A stretch of DNA of 64,000 bases from UBA1413 sp964552955 (GCA_964552955.1 CAZKIU010000003.1:62001-126000); one strand, 5' to 3'. Shown: positions 33,143 to 42,946, counted from the stretch's first letter. The notes: generated by a model not told the origin, from the sequence alone. Numbers and translations are program-made.

Positions 33143-34240
33143 ATGGAATATTCAAAGGAGACAACAGAAATAATTTTCACCCCTTCGGCAGAGGAGAGCC
33201 TGGCCTCCCTGCTGCAAGGATTTCAGGCCGACCAGGTTTTACTGGCCACGGAACAGACGGTAGAAAGGTTATGGCTTCACGCGCATCCTTATTTCGGGAG
33301 GTTCCCCATGGTGGTCCTTCCGGCGGGTGAAGAACAGAAAAAGCTCTCCTCGGTGGCGCAGGTCTGGGAATTCCTCTCCCGGAGCGGGGCCAGCCGCAGG
33401 TCGATACTGATCAACGTGGGAGGAGGAATGCTTACCGACCTGGTCGGATTTGCCGCTTCCACCTTTAAACGGGGCATCGGTTTCATTAATATCCCCACTA
33501 CCCTCCTTTCCCAGGTCGATGCTTCTGTCGGGGGCAAGACCGGCTTCAACTTCCTGGGACTGAAGAACGAAATTGGGACTTTCACAGAACCGCTGGCCGT
33601 GATCATAGACACCCATTTCCTGAGCACTCTTGACCGCGGGAATTTCCTTTCGGGTTTTGCCGAGATGATCAAGCACGGTCTGATCGCCGACCCGGGACAC
33701 TTGCAGGAGTTAATGGACTACCAGCCCGATGCGACGATCTCTCAACGGTGGCAGCTGCCGGCCCCCGACGGGGAGGAGGAACGAGAACGGCTGAGCAGCA
33801 TCATCCGCCGTTCGGTAGCCATCAAAAAGCACTTTGTCGACCAGGATCCACGCGAAAAGGGAATCCGTAAGGCCCTTAATTTCGGTCACACCACCGGGCA
33901 TGCGATTGAAAGCCTGGCCCTGGAAGCCGGAGAACCCCTTCTCCATGGCTATGCCGTGGCCTGGGGCATGATCGCCGAACTTCACCTCTCGGTCAGCCAT
34001 TGTGGCTTTCCCCGTGATGAAGCTGTGAGGATGACCCGCTGGATCAGGCATCTCTACGGTGAATTTCCCTCCTTACCAGGCAGGTTTAAAGACCTCCATG
34101 ACCTGATGAGCCATGACAAAAAAAACGAAGCCGGCCGCATCAACTTCACCCTGCTCTCCTCACCCGGCAAAATCCTGATCGACCAGTATTGCAGTGAAGA
34201 GGAGATCCTCGCAGCCTTAAAAATACTCTACAACCAATGA
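33143..34240 (+). CDS. aroB: 3-dehydroquinate synthase
   Basis: NAD- and metal-dependent second enzyme of the shikimate pathway, converting DAHP to 3-dehydroquinate. From ATG 33143 the product is 365 residues; an opening at 33092 overlaps the divergent gene and adds an unrelated leader. Motifs include GGGMLTDLVGFAASTFKRG (core GGGMLTDL), PTTLLSQVDASVGGKTG, HGLIAD, and the metal-binding stretch LNFGHTTGHAIES. The usual EKR-type lysine lies in REKGIRKALN. It is followed by aroA after 131 bases. Confidence 0.95.
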   Translation: MEYSKETTEIIFTPSAEESLASLLQGFQADQVLLATEQTVERLWLHAHPYFGRFPMVVLPAGEEQKKLSSVAQVWEFLSRSGASRRSILINVGGGMLTDLVGFAASTFKRGIGFINIPTTLLSQVDASVGGKTGFNFLGLKNEIGTFTEPLAVIIDTHFLSTLDRGNFLSGFAEMIKHGLIADPGHLQELMDYQPDATISQRWQLPAPDGEEERERLSSIIRRSVAIKKHFVDQDPREKGIRKALNFGHTTGHAIESLALEAGEPLLHGYAVAWGMIAELHLSVSHCGFPRDEAVRMTRWIRHLYGEFPSLPGRFKDLHDLMSHDKKNEAGRINFTLLSSPGKILIDQYCSEEEILAALKILYNQ

Positions 34241-34303
34241 AATGGCTGTCACATCCCCTTCAATCGGGCCCAACCAGGATAAACCGGTGTAGCCATTCTT
34301 TAC

Positions 34304-34322
34304 GGCCCCTGAAAACGGGGCC
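34304..34322. other. GC-rich hairpin between aroB and aroA
   Basis: GGCCCC (34304-34309) pairs with GGGGCC (34317-34322) over a 7-base loop. No T-run follows, so it is not a convincing terminator; it may attenuate or protect the mRNA. Confidence 0.35.
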
Positions 34323-34371
34323 AATACGCAAAGCAATCACATAATATTTAACTCAGATAAAAGCCGCACGT

Positions 34372-35637
34372 ATGGATGACCAGGAGAGAGTGATCAGGAT
34401 TACCGCTCCCGCGGGGGGATTGTCAGGGCAGATCGACTTGCCCTCCTCCAAGAGCATCAGTAACAGGGCATTGATCATCAACGCCCTGGCATATAGTCCG
34501 TATGCCATTCAAAACCTGAGCGACAGCGATGATACGCGGGTGATGGCGGCGATCCTGCGGTCGAACGATGCGGTTTTCGACGTGGGGCATGCCGGTACGG
34601 CCATGCGGTTTCTCACGGCCTTTCTGGCCCGGACTGCCGGCATTTGGGACATCACCGGTTCACAAAGAATGCAGCAGCGCCCTATTGGTCTGCTGGTGGA
34701 GGCCTTGCGGCAACTGGGAGCCCAAATCGAATACACCCGGAAAGAGGGCTTCCCCCCCCTGAAAATCTATGGCACCCACCTCAGGGGAGGCCTTCTGGAA
34801 ATGGATGGCAGTATCTCGAGCCAGTATATCTCTGCCATGTTGATGGTCGCTCCCACTCTGGATGGAGGGCTGACCCTCCGCCTGAAAAACAGAATCACCT
34901 CGCGCAGCTATATCACCATGACCCTCAAACTCCTGGAGCAGGCCGGCATTTGTTCTTTCATGAAAAACAACGAAATCAGGATTCCGGAGCAGCCTTTTCT
35001 GCCCTGCCGGTTCATGGTGGAAGCCGACTGGTCGGCAGCTTCCTATTGGTATGCCTTGCTGACCCTGGCCGGCACAGGAGAGATCCGCCTGGAGAACCTG
35101 CGCCGGTCAGGACTACAGGGGGATGAGGCCATCGCCCGCTGGTTCGAAGCCTTCGGCATTGACACCCGGGAGGACGGTGAGGCGCTGGTGATCACCCGCC
35201 ATCAGGCGATCTCTCCTTCCCGGCTCGACCTCCGGTTTCATGAAAACCCCGACGTTGGCCAAACCATGGCCGCCCTGTGTGTAGGCTTGGGAGTGCCCTT
35301 TCACTTTTCCGGATTGGAGACCCTGAGAATCAAGGAGACCGACCGCATCGCGGCCCTCCAGCATGAACTGGCCCGCTTCGGGGCCATGGTGACCGAACCC
35401 GCACCCGGTGAACTGCTCTGGGATGGCAGAAGAGAACCGGCCCTGGACCAGGCCCCACCGGTTATCCAGACCTATGACGACCACCGTATGGCCATGGCCT
35501 TTGCCCCCCTGGCACTGATAACCAGAGAATTACTCATCAGCAACCCGGAGGTGGTCACCAAATCTTACCCCCGTTTCTGGGAAGACCTCCGGAAAGTAGG
35601 ATTCCTGGTGGAAGAAAAACAGCCACAAGAGGAATGA
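34372..35637 (+). CDS. aroA: 3-phosphoshikimate 1-carboxyvinyltransferase (EPSP synthase)
   Basis: Cytoplasmic shikimate-pathway enzyme condensing shikimate-3-phosphate and PEP. The 421 residues show the N-terminal SSKSISNRALI motif (Lys 27), DDTRVM, and HAGTAMRFLTAF in place of the enterobacterial NAGTAMRPL loop. SSQYISAMLM, RIKETDRIAAL and DDHRMAMAFAPL follow. Loops differing from NAGTAMRP are common in Bacteroidota. The start fits ATG 34372; no ATG precedes it in frame. It forms a shikimate pair with aroB. Confidence 0.95.
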   Translation: MDDQERVIRITAPAGGLSGQIDLPSSKSISNRALIINALAYSPYAIQNLSDSDDTRVMAAILRSNDAVFDVGHAGTAMRFLTAFLARTAGIWDITGSQRMQQRPIGLLVEALRQLGAQIEYTRKEGFPPLKIYGTHLRGGLLEMDGSISSQYISAMLMVAPTLDGGLTLRLKNRITSRSYITMTLKLLEQAGICSFMKNNEIRIPEQPFLPCRFMVEADWSAASYWYALLTLAGTGEIRLENLRRSGLQGDEAIARWFEAFGIDTREDGEALVITRHQAISPSRLDLRFHENPDVGQTMAALCVGLGVPFHFSGLETLRIKETDRIAALQHELARFGAMVTEPAPGELLWDGRREPALDQAPPVIQTYDDHRMAMAFAPLALITRELLISNPEVVTKSYPRFWEDLRKVGFLVEEKQPQEE

Positions 35638-35733
35638 ACGCAGAGCAGAGCTGTACTTCCTGAATCCTCAGTCATATCATACCCCGTTGGTCCGTCCTGT
35701 TCCAATGGGAGTAACTCTTACCCCCGTTTCCTT

Positions 35734-36996
35734 TCAGAGCTTAATGAAGATCTTCTTCCGGTAGAGGATAATCGCCGGAATGAAGAGAATGGCGACGTAA
35801 AGGAGGGCACAGAGGAAGCTGGCGAACTTCGGGGCCGACCCCATGGCGATGAGCAGATCCATGAAATGGCCCTTGAGGGAAGCGCCTCCGAACTTGATGC
35901 CATTGAAGAAATAGCCCAGCACTCCCGATAAGACATAGACGGTGATGGCGTTAGATCCGAAGATCACCCAGGGACGGGCATATTTTTTATAGCCCAGGAG
36001 GTCGACCAGGAAGAGACTTGTGGCCAGGGTCATGGTAGCCAGTCCCGACGTAGCCATCACGAAGGAACTGGTCCACAATGCTTTATTGAGAGGAAAATGC
36101 CAGCTCCACACCACGCCGAGGGTAGCAGCCAGGAATCCGCCGGTAAAGAGCCAGATGATCTTTTGTTCCATGGTTTTTTTGGAGAGGATCAGGGTGCCTG
36201 CCAGCATGCCGGTAATTCCGGAGGCAATGGCCGGAAAGGTACTGAAGAATCCCTCGGGGTCCCAGGTGTCGCGGTAGAGCCGGCCGGGGGTCAGGTAAGT
36301 ATCGATCCAGGCCGCGAAATTCACCCCGGGCTCCAGCATCACCTGGCCCTGCCCGGGCGTGGGCACGAACATCATGATGATCCAGTATAAAAAGAGCAGG
36401 AGCGCTCCGATGATCGCCTGGGTTTTCCAGCGGGTGGTCAGAAACAGCAGGCTGCAAGCCAGGAATACCAAGGCAATCCGTTGCAGAACCCCCACGATGC
36501 GCAAATCGGTAAACCTGAAGAGGAGCAGCGCGACCAGCGTCACTACAGCCAAATAGGGCACCATTTTTCCTGCAAGGTTCACCCATTTGTGGCGCGAGGA
36601 AATCTCAGGCATCACAAAAATCCCCATCAGCACCAAAACCAACAGCCACCAGAAGGTATGAGCCCACCCTTCCGTCGTACTGTTGACCCTGGAATACATC
36701 GCCAACAAAACACCCATGCCGAAAATCTTAACCGATCGCCAGAGGATTTTCTGGACCATCTCCTTTTTGGGAAGACCCGCTTCTACTCTTTTGGTATAAG
36801 CCAGGGCGATCGACACCCCCACGATGAAAATAAAAAAGGGAAAGATCAGATCAGTCGGGGTGATCCCATTCCAGGGTTTGTGCAACAGGGGAGCATACAC
36901 ATGGCTCCAGCTTCCGGGATTGTTCACCATGATCATGGCAGCAATGGTAAAGCCCCGGAATGCATCAAGGGAAATCAGCCTTTCATTTGGTTTCAT
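35734..36996 (-). CDS. NagX/HGSNAT-like membrane acyltransferase (DUF5009 type)
   Basis: 420-residue polytopic inner-membrane protein. The N-terminus RLISLDAFRGFTIAAMIMVNN, followed by PTDLIFPFFIFIVGVSIAL (cores LDAFRGFTIA and DLIFPFFIFIVG), is diagnostic of the heparan-alpha-glucosaminide N-acetyltransferase / NagX family. About ten further hydrophobic segments follow, with a C-terminal KIFIKL tail. Bacterial members are thought to act on, or transport, amino-sugar products; activity is unproven for most. It is divergent from the GH20 hexosaminidase gene (107 bases between starts), supporting an amino-sugar role. Confidence 0.85.
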   Translation of the reverse strand: MKPNERLISLDAFRGFTIAAMIMVNNPGSWSHVYAPLLHKPWNGITPTDLIFPFFIFIVGVSIALAYTKRVEAGLPKKEMVQKILWRSVKIFGMGVLLAMYSRVNSTTEGWAHTFWWLLVLVLMGIFVMPEISSRHKWVNLAGKMVPYLAVVTLVALLLFRFTDLRIVGVLQRIALVFLACSLLFLTTRWKTQAIIGALLLFLYWIIMMFVPTPGQGQVMLEPGVNFAAWIDTYLTPGRLYRDTWDPEGFFSTFPAIASGITGMLAGTLILSKKTMEQKIIWLFTGGFLAATLGVVWSWHFPLNKALWTSSFVMATSGLATMTLATSLFLVDLLGYKKYARPWVIFGSNAITVYVLSGVLGYFFNGIKFGGASLKGHFMDLLIAMGSAPKFASFLCALLYVAILFIPAIILYRKKIFIKL

Positions 36997-37058
36997 ATAT
37001 AGGTTCTAAGTTCCGGCCTTCAGAACGGGTTGTAAGTTCTTTTTCCGGAAGGTTAAAG

Positions 37059-37066
37059 TATATTTG
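37059..37066 (+). promoter_or_regulatory. -7 box upstream of the hexosaminidase gene
   Basis: TATATTTG matches TAnnTTTG and lies 36 bases before the ATG. The nearest TTG upstream (37030-37032) is spaced 26 bases away, longer than the usual 19-21. Confidence 0.45.
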
Positions 37067-37102
37067 TAAAAATCAATCAGCCAATCTAAATAAATTTTCA
37101 TT

Positions 37103-39685
37103 ATGAATAAAAAATCTCTGCTTCTTTTTTTAGGCGGGATCATCCTTCTTTTCCCGCGGTGTGGAGACAAGCCTCTGCCCACTGGCGATCAACTGGAGGT
37201 CAGATGGAAGGTCATCAGCAACACGTATGACAGTCAGCCTGGGGTGAAGGCCATGTTTACCCTGGTGAACAACAGTACTTTTACCCTTACGGCCACCAAC
37301 TGGGCTCTTTTTTACAACCAGGTTCCCCGGGAGATCAGGGCCACGGAAGGGAATGCACAGGTGACGCGCCTCAGTGGCGACTGGTACAAGCTGGCTCCCA
37401 AGGAGGGATTTATCCTCAAGCCGGGAGAGAAGTGTGAGATCATCTATGAAGCCGAGGTCTGGCTGATCAAGGAGTCGGATGCCCCCCTGGGCCCCTATTT
37501 TGTCTTCTACGGGAAAGATGGGTCGGAGCAGGCGGTGACCGCTGTCACCCATTACACGATAGAGCCGTTCACGCAGCCCGAACAGATCAACCGCCACCTG
37601 AACGATGCGGAGCCTATCCCCACCCCTGAAGTCAACTACCGCAGGAACCTGTCGTTGACCTCCCTGCCCGCGGAAGCCCTTCCTGCCTTGATTCCCACGC
37701 CGGTGACGACGAAGCTGACGGGGCAAAAGGCGGTTTTCAGCGATGTGCCGCAGGTGCTCTATATGAAGGGGCTGGAACAGGAAGCCGCCTATTTGGCTGC
37801 CCTGGTAGGGCATTTAGCCGGCCAGGTTGTGGCACCCCAGGAAGCCACGGCACCAAAGTCCAATGCCATCTTCCTCGGACTGAAACCCATGAGCATCAAC
37901 GGGGTGTTGGCCGAAGCCTACCAGCTCGAAATCAGGAAAGATCCCTCCATTGTGCTTTACGGCAGTGACCCTGCAGGCGTCTTTTATGGGATAATGAGCC
38001 TGATGGCTCTGGTGCCGGGCGACATGAGCAACGCGCAGTCGGGTCTGCCTGTAGCAACCATCAGCGATGCACCGCGGTTTCCCCTGCGCAGCCTCCATAT
38101 CGATGTGGCCCGCAACTTCCAGAACAAGGAGACCCTGAAGAAGATGATCGACCTGATGGCCTTCTACAAGCTGAACACCATGGAACTCTATCTTGCTGAA
38201 GATGAAGGGTGGCGGGTGGCCATCGAAGAGCTTCCCGAGCTGACGGAGGTAGGATCGCGCAGGGGTCACACCACCAAGGAAGGCATTGATATGCTTCACC
38301 CCGCTTATGGGTCGGGACCGTATGCCGATGCCGAAGGATCCACGGGCAGCGGATTTTACAGCCGTGATGATTTCAAGGAGATCCTCCGTCATGCCCATCA
38401 GCGCCATATCCGCATCATTCCGACCATCAATTTCCCCGGCCACTCCAGGGCCGCCATCCGCTCTATGGAAGCCCGCTACCAGAAATTCATGAAGGAGGGC
38501 AACCAGGAGAAAGCCGAAGAATTCAGGCTTATCGACCCTGAAGACCAATCGGTTTACAATTCAGCCCAGGCCTATAATGACAATGTGGTGTGCGTGGCCC
38601 GCGAATCGGTGTACAAGTTCTACGAGACGGTGATCGATGATCTTATCGAGATGTATGCCGAAGCGGAAGTCCCTCTGGAGATCTTCCATACCGGTGGGGA
38701 TGAGGTGCCTGAGGGGGTCTGGACCCAATCGCCCCTGTGCAGGAAGCTGCTGGAGAGTATGCCAGAAGTGGGGGATCCTAAAAATCTGCAGAGTTACTTT
38801 CTGAAGCGGGCCCTGGAGATCCTTTCCGCCCGGAACCTTAAAGCGGGGGGATGGGAAGAAGTCGCCTTGCTGAAAAACGAAGAGGGACAATATGTGCCCA
38901 ATCCGGCCTTTGCCGGAAAGGGAGTCATCCCCTGGGCATGGAACAACCTGGGACAGTGGGCCAACCTCTCCTACCGGCTGGCCAACGCCGGCTACCCGGT
39001 AGTGATGTGTGATGTCTCCAACTTTTACATGGATTTCGCCTACAGCAAGGATCCTCAGGAACCCGGGCTTTACTGGGGCGGGTTCTGCAGTGCACGTAAT
39101 ACCTGGCAGTTCGCCCCCTACAACTCCTTTGTCACCAACCTGAGAGGCGCCATGGGCCAGGAGATCGATCCGGAAACGGCCTATGCCGGGCTGGAGCGGC
39201 TGAAGCCGGAATCCCGGAAGAACATTCTGGGAATGCAGGCCCAGTTGTGGGCCGAGACCATCCGTGGCCCCAAAATGCTGGAGTATTATGCCTTGCCCAA
39301 GCTCATCGGATTTGCCGAAACGGCCTGGGGCAAGGAACGCCCCTGGGAATCGGAGCCCAACGCAGCCAGGCGCAAACAGTTGATGGATGAAGGGTGGAAC
39401 CGTTTTGCCAACATGCTGGGCCAAAGGGAGCTACCCCGCCTGAGCACGCTCTTTGGAGGCTTCAACTACAGGGTACCCCCTCCCGGGGCCGTGATAGAGG
39501 AAGGGATGCTCAAGGCCAACACGGAATATCCCGGGCTGATGGTGCGTTATACCACCGATGGGAGCGAACCCACGCAGCAGTCGCCCCTCTATGGGGAGCC
39601 GGTGCAGGTCAGCGGGGAGGTGCGGCTCAAGGCCTTTGATGTTGCCGGCCGTGGCAGCCGGATGGTGCTGGTCAGCCCGCAGTGA
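37103..39685 (+). CDS. Beta-N-acetylhexosaminidase, GH20
   Basis: Large (860 residues) exported glycoside hydrolase removing terminal GlcNAc/GalNAc. The N-terminus is a signal peptide ending LLFPRC (Cys 20), which may be lipidated, although R at -1 is atypical for a lipobox. Order: CHB_HEX-like N-terminal domain (~30-180), GH20b domain (~195-335), then the GH20 catalytic barrel from FPLRSLHIDVARNFQ with HTGGDEVP at 529-536 (catalytic Asp 533, Glu 534). A C-terminal CHB_HEX_C-like segment has VRYTTDGSEPTQQSPLY. Likely substrates are chitooligosaccharides or wall glycans. It is divergent from the NagX-like gene. Confidence 0.93.
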   Translation: MNKKSLLLFLGGIILLFPRCGDKPLPTGDQLEVRWKVISNTYDSQPGVKAMFTLVNNSTFTLTATNWALFYNQVPREIRATEGNAQVTRLSGDWYKLAPKEGFILKPGEKCEIIYEAEVWLIKESDAPLGPYFVFYGKDGSEQAVTAVTHYTIEPFTQPEQINRHLNDAEPIPTPEVNYRRNLSLTSLPAEALPALIPTPVTTKLTGQKAVFSDVPQVLYMKGLEQEAAYLAALVGHLAGQVVAPQEATAPKSNAIFLGLKPMSINGVLAEAYQLEIRKDPSIVLYGSDPAGVFYGIMSLMALVPGDMSNAQSGLPVATISDAPRFPLRSLHIDVARNFQNKETLKKMIDLMAFYKLNTMELYLAEDEGWRVAIEELPELTEVGSRRGHTTKEGIDMLHPAYGSGPYADAEGSTGSGFYSRDDFKEILRHAHQRHIRIIPTINFPGHSRAAIRSMEARYQKFMKEGNQEKAEEFRLIDPEDQSVYNSAQAYNDNVVCVARESVYKFYETVIDDLIEMYAEAEVPLEIFHTGGDEVPEGVWTQSPLCRKLLESMPEVGDPKNLQSYFLKRALEILSARNLKAGGWEEVALLKNEEGQYVPNPAFAGKGVIPWAWNNLGQWANLSYRLANAGYPVVMCDVSNFYMDFAYSKDPQEPGLYWGGFCSARNTWQFAPYNSFVTNLRGAMGQEIDPETAYAGLERLKPESRKNILGMQAQLWAETIRGPKMLEYYALPKLIGFAETAWGKERPWESEPNAARRKQLMDEGWNRFANMLGQRELPRLSTLFGGFNYRVPPPGAVIEEGMLKANTEYPGLMVRYTTDGSEPTQQSPLYGEPVQVSGEVRLKAFDVAGRGSRMVLVSPQ

Positions 39686-39879
39686 CCCTGCAGGGCCACG
39701 AAATACCTTGGCACGATGGAGTCCTAAACCGGGGATCTGATCACCGGTTTGAAACGGCTCGCGGCAGAGCCGGTGAGGAATCCGATTCCGTCAAGGGCTT
39801 AAGGGGATCTTGTTGCTTACCCCGTTCCGGCGGAGTCGGGAGGGAAGGGGCAGACTGGAATTCAAGCCGGGGGTAGCAT

Positions 39880-40320
39880 TTATCTTCGGGCCGAAAAAAA
39901 GCTTTTCATCAGGGCCGCGCATTCTTCTGCGAGAACGCCCCCCGTGACTTCCGTCTTTGGATGGAGGGCCCGGGGGGCGTACTTCTGATAGCCTCTTTTC
40001 TCGTCACCGGCACCAAAGACCAGCCGGCCCACCTGGGCCCATCCCAGGGCCCCGGCGCACATCACACAGGGTTCTACGGTGACGTAAACCGTACACTGGT
40101 CGAGGTATTTGCCGCCCAGTTGGTTGGTGGCTGCCGTGATGGCCTGCATCTCGGCATGGGCCGTCACATCATTGAGCAGCTCGGTGAGGTTGTGCGCCCG
40201 GGCCATGATCTGCCCCCCTGAAACCACAACCGCCCCCACGGGAACTTCACCTCTGCTGAAGGCCTCATGCGCCTCCGCCAACGCCTTCCGCATGAAATAC
40301 TCATCACTCTGGTTATCCAT
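39880..40320 (-). CDS. tadA: tRNA-specific adenosine deaminase TadA
   Basis: Zinc enzyme converting the wobble A34 of tRNA-Arg(ACG) to inosine. About 146 residues from ATG 40320 (ATG 40326 adds two). The deaminase core is TAHAEMQAI (His and catalytic Glu, HAE) and EPCVMCAGALGWAQVGRLVFG (PCxxC zinc ligands; motif core EPCVMC). YVTVEPC and VFGAGDEKRG are as in TadA. A second, different deaminase lies at 57129. Divergent from aspS, with both tRNA genes sharing about 85 bases of intergenic DNA. Confidence 0.92.
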   Translation of the reverse strand: MDNQSDEYFMRKALAEAHEAFSRGEVPVGAVVVSGGQIMARAHNLTELLNDVTAHAEMQAITAATNQLGGKYLDQCTVYVTVEPCVMCAGALGWAQVGRLVFGAGDEKRGYQKYAPRALHPKTEVTGGVLAEECAALMKSFFSARR

Positions 40321-40367
40321 TTCCATCTCTTCTGTTTTGATTCTGTCACCGGTTAAAATTGCTAAAA

Positions 40368-40400
40368 TTTGGCTATTTTCGCAACCTGTCTAAATATTTG
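40368..40400 (+). promoter_or_regulatory. Probable Bacteroidota promoter of aspS
   Basis: TTTG (40368-40371), a 21-base spacer, then AATATTTG (40393-40400), one mismatch from TAnnTTTG. The -7 box ends five bases before the ATG at 40406, so the mRNA may have almost no leader. Confidence 0.5.
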
Positions 40401-40405
40401 GGAAT

Positions 40406-42318
40406 ATGTACAGAACACATACTTGCGGAGAGCTGAGAGTTGAACACTGCGGAGCAGAAGTTACCCTGGCAGGGTGGGTACAAAGGGTGCGTGACCTGGG
40501 GGCCATGACCTTCATTGACCTGCGTGACCGCTACGGCATCACCCAACTGGTAGCCGATGACCAGTGCGATGCCCTGGTCAGGGAACAGGTTGCCCAACTG
40601 GGCCGGGAGTTTGTCCTCCAGGCCAAAGGAAGAGTCAGAGAGCGGAGCAGTAAAAATAAGAATATTGCCACCGGGGAAGTGGAGGTGGAGCTCACCTCGG
40701 TTCGGATACTGAGTGCTTCGGTTGTTCCGCCCTTTACCATCCAGAACGACACCGACGGGGGCGATGACCTGCGGATGAAATACCGNNNNNNNNNNNNNNN
40801 NNNNNNNNNNNNNNNNNNNNNNNNNNNNNNNNNNNNNNNNNNNNNNNNNNNNNNNNNNNNNNNNNNNNNNNNNNNNNNNNNNNNNCCTTTACCATCCAGA
40901 ACGACACCGACGGGGGCGATGACCTGCGGATGAAATACCGCTACCTCGACCTTCGCCGGCAGGCTGTACAGCAGAACCTGATCCTGCGTGCCCGCATGGC
41001 CCATTCAGCCCGTTCCTACCTGGCTCAACAGGGATTCATAGAGGTGGAGACACCTGTACTGATCAAATCCACCCCCGAAGGAGCACGCGACTTCGTAGTC
41101 CCCTCCCGTATGAACCCCGGCGAATTCTATGCCCTGCCCCAATCTCCCCAGATCTTCAAGCAGCTGCTGATGGTCGCCGGCTTTGATAAGTACTTCCAGA
41201 TCGTCAAATGCTTCCGCGACGAAGACCTGCGGGCCGACCGCCAGCCCGAATTCACCCAGATCGACTGCGAAATGTCGTTCGTCGAACAGGAAGATATCCT
41301 TCAGACCTTTGAAGGGTTGACCTGCCATATGCTGAAGGAAATCCTGGGCGTTGAAACCAGCACCTTCCCGCGTATGCCTTACTCCGAAGCCATGAGCCTT
41401 TATGGTTCCGACAAACCCGACATCCGCTTCGGCATGGCCCTGACCGACTTGACGGCCAGCGTGAAGGGAAAAGGGTTTACCGTCTTCGACGGGGCAGAAT
41501 ATATCGGGGGCCTCTGTGCCGAAGGCTGTGGGGAGTACACCCGCAAGCAGCTCGATGAACTGACAGAATGGGTCAAACGGCCGCAGATCGGCGCAAAAGG
41601 CCTGGTGTATGTGAAAATGAATGCCGATGGGACCATCCGCTCTTCCATCGACAAATATTTCAACCCTGAAGAGCTGAAAGACCTCGCCTACCATTTCCGG
41701 GCCAAGGCCGGTGACCTGATCCTGATCATTCCGGGAGAGAAGGAGAAGACCCTGACAGCCCTGGGTAATCTGCGCCTCGAGATGGGCAACCGGCTAGGTC
41801 TCCGCGCCAAGGGCACCTTCCAGCCCCTGTGGGTGGTCGACTTTCCCCTGCTCGAGTGGAATGAGGAAAACAACCGCTGGTCGGCCATGCATCATCCCTT
41901 CACTTCACCCAAGCCTGAAGACATCGCCCTGCTCGACAGCGATCCTGGAAAGGTCAGGGCCAACGCTTATGACCTGGTGATCAATGGGGTGGAAATCGGA
42001 GGCGGATCAGTGCGGATCTTTGATTCCGCCCTGCAGTCGAAGATGTTCAAAATTCTGGGATTCACCCCCGAACAGGCTGAGGCACAATTCGGGTTCCTGA
42101 TGAACGCTTTCAAATATGGGGCGCCCCCCCATGCCGGTATTGCCTTTGGCTTCGACCGGCTGGTCTCCATGTTCGCCGGCCTCGACTCCATCCGCGACGT
42201 CATCGCTTTCCCCAAAAACAACTCTGGACGCGACGTGATGAACGACTCCCCTGCTTCCATCTCCCAGGAACAACTCGACGAACTCAACCTGATCCTCCGG
42301 CCAGTGGAGAAAAAATAA
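40406..42318 (+). CDS. aspS: Aspartyl-tRNA synthetase, interrupted by an assembly gap
   Basis: Class IIb synthetase charging tRNA-Asp. The N-terminal OB-fold begins MYRTHTCGELR, and GWVQRVRDLGAMTFIDLRDR (core RDLGAMTFIDLRD) is clear. The gene then runs into 100 N (40786-40885). The 55 bases before the gap (40731-40785) reappear exactly after it (40886-40940). Removing 155 bases joins the frames: 40406 and 40930 then fall in the same phase, DDLRMKYRYLDLRR is restored, and the product becomes 585 residues, normal for AspRS. Downstream are QSPQIFKQLLM, FRDEDLRADRQPEFTQID (motif 2) and GIAFGFDRLVSMFAG (motif 3). I see no evidence of a real break. Confidence 0.93.
40786..40885. other. Assembly gap, 100 N, with identical 55-bp flanks
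   Basis: Exactly 100 N. The left flank 40731-40785 equals the right flank 40886-40940. It is probably a scaffold join of overlapping contigs rather than missing sequence. Confidence 0.9.
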
Positions 42319-42420
42319 AAGAGACGCCAGGCGGGAGAGCCCTGAGAAATGGAATCACGGCAGATACCAGGCAGGAGTGACCTCTGAAAATCACCCACCG
42401 GCGTTACCGACTATACGTAA

Positions 42421-42452
42421 AAAAGCCGCCCCATTGCTGAGGCGGCTTTTTA
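42421..42452. terminator. Bidirectional intrinsic terminator (aspS / exbD)
   Basis: AAAAAGCCGCC (42421-42431) pairs with GGCGGCTTTTT (42442-42452) around a 10-base loop. A and T tracts on either side suit both convergent transcripts. Confidence 0.88.
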
Positions 42453-42471
42453 TTATGGATAATTTCCGTGA

Positions 42472-42945
42472 TTACAACTGTTCAACTCTTTTCCTTGCGG
42501 AGTAGTTGATGTGGAGGGCGGAAGCCCTGCGCAGTTCCTGTTTAATATCCTGCACGATCTGCATTTTGGTGTACTCATCGATTTTGAGAGAGGTCACCAT
42601 CATAGGCACTTCAGCTTCATCTCTGGCCTGCCGTTCTACCACAATATAGTCAACGATATCAGCTACTTCTGCAAACTGGTCATTCAGCTGGACCCGGGGT
42701 TCGTTTCCATAAACCCGCTGATACTGGGCATGAGGAACTCCCACGTAGATGTAACTTACCAGGGATTTCTTTTCCAGTTTGGTCAGCTCCGTGGCGTGCG
42801 GCAACGTTTGCCTGACCATCAGGGTTACTTCGCGCATGGTAGTGGTCACCATGAAGAAGAAGAGGAGCATGAACACAATGTCGGGGAGCGAAGCCGTAGA
42901 AATGGGCGGCGTCTCTTTTTTACCTTGTTTTCCGAATTTTCTCAT
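42472..42945 (-). CDS. exbD: ExbD/TolR-family biopolymer transport protein (2)
   Basis: 157 residues. An N-terminal cytoplasmic piece and a single helix contain STASLPDIVFMLLFFFMVTTTM (core SLPDIVFMLLFFFM), with the family's conserved membrane Asp. A periplasmic domain of about 110 residues follows (VGVPHAQYQRVYG, MVTSLKIDEYTKMQIVQDI in cores). It acts with an ExbB/TolQ motor to couple the proton gradient to an outer-membrane partner. It is last in a minus-strand run, one base after the other exbD, and is followed by the terminator at 42421-42452. Confidence 0.9.
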   Translation of the reverse strand: MRKFGKQGKKETPPISTASLPDIVFMLLFFFMVTTTMREVTLMVRQTLPHATELTKLEKKSLVSYIYVGVPHAQYQRVYGNEPRVQLNDQFAEVADIVDYIVVERQARDEAEVPMMVTSLKIDEYTKMQIVQDIKQELRRASALHINYSARKRVEQL

Positions 42946-42946
42946 A

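Noticed and set aside
39726..39750. Hairpin AAACCGG / CCGGTTT after the hexosaminidase gene as a terminator
   Set aside because: Only 7 bp with an 11-base loop and no T-run; too weak to call. The 194 bases at 39686-39879 show nothing else.
40731..40940. Two direct copies of a 55-bp sequence within aspS, as if a tandem duplication
   Set aside because: They flank a 100-N run and collapsing them restores the frame, so this is a contig overlap, not biology.
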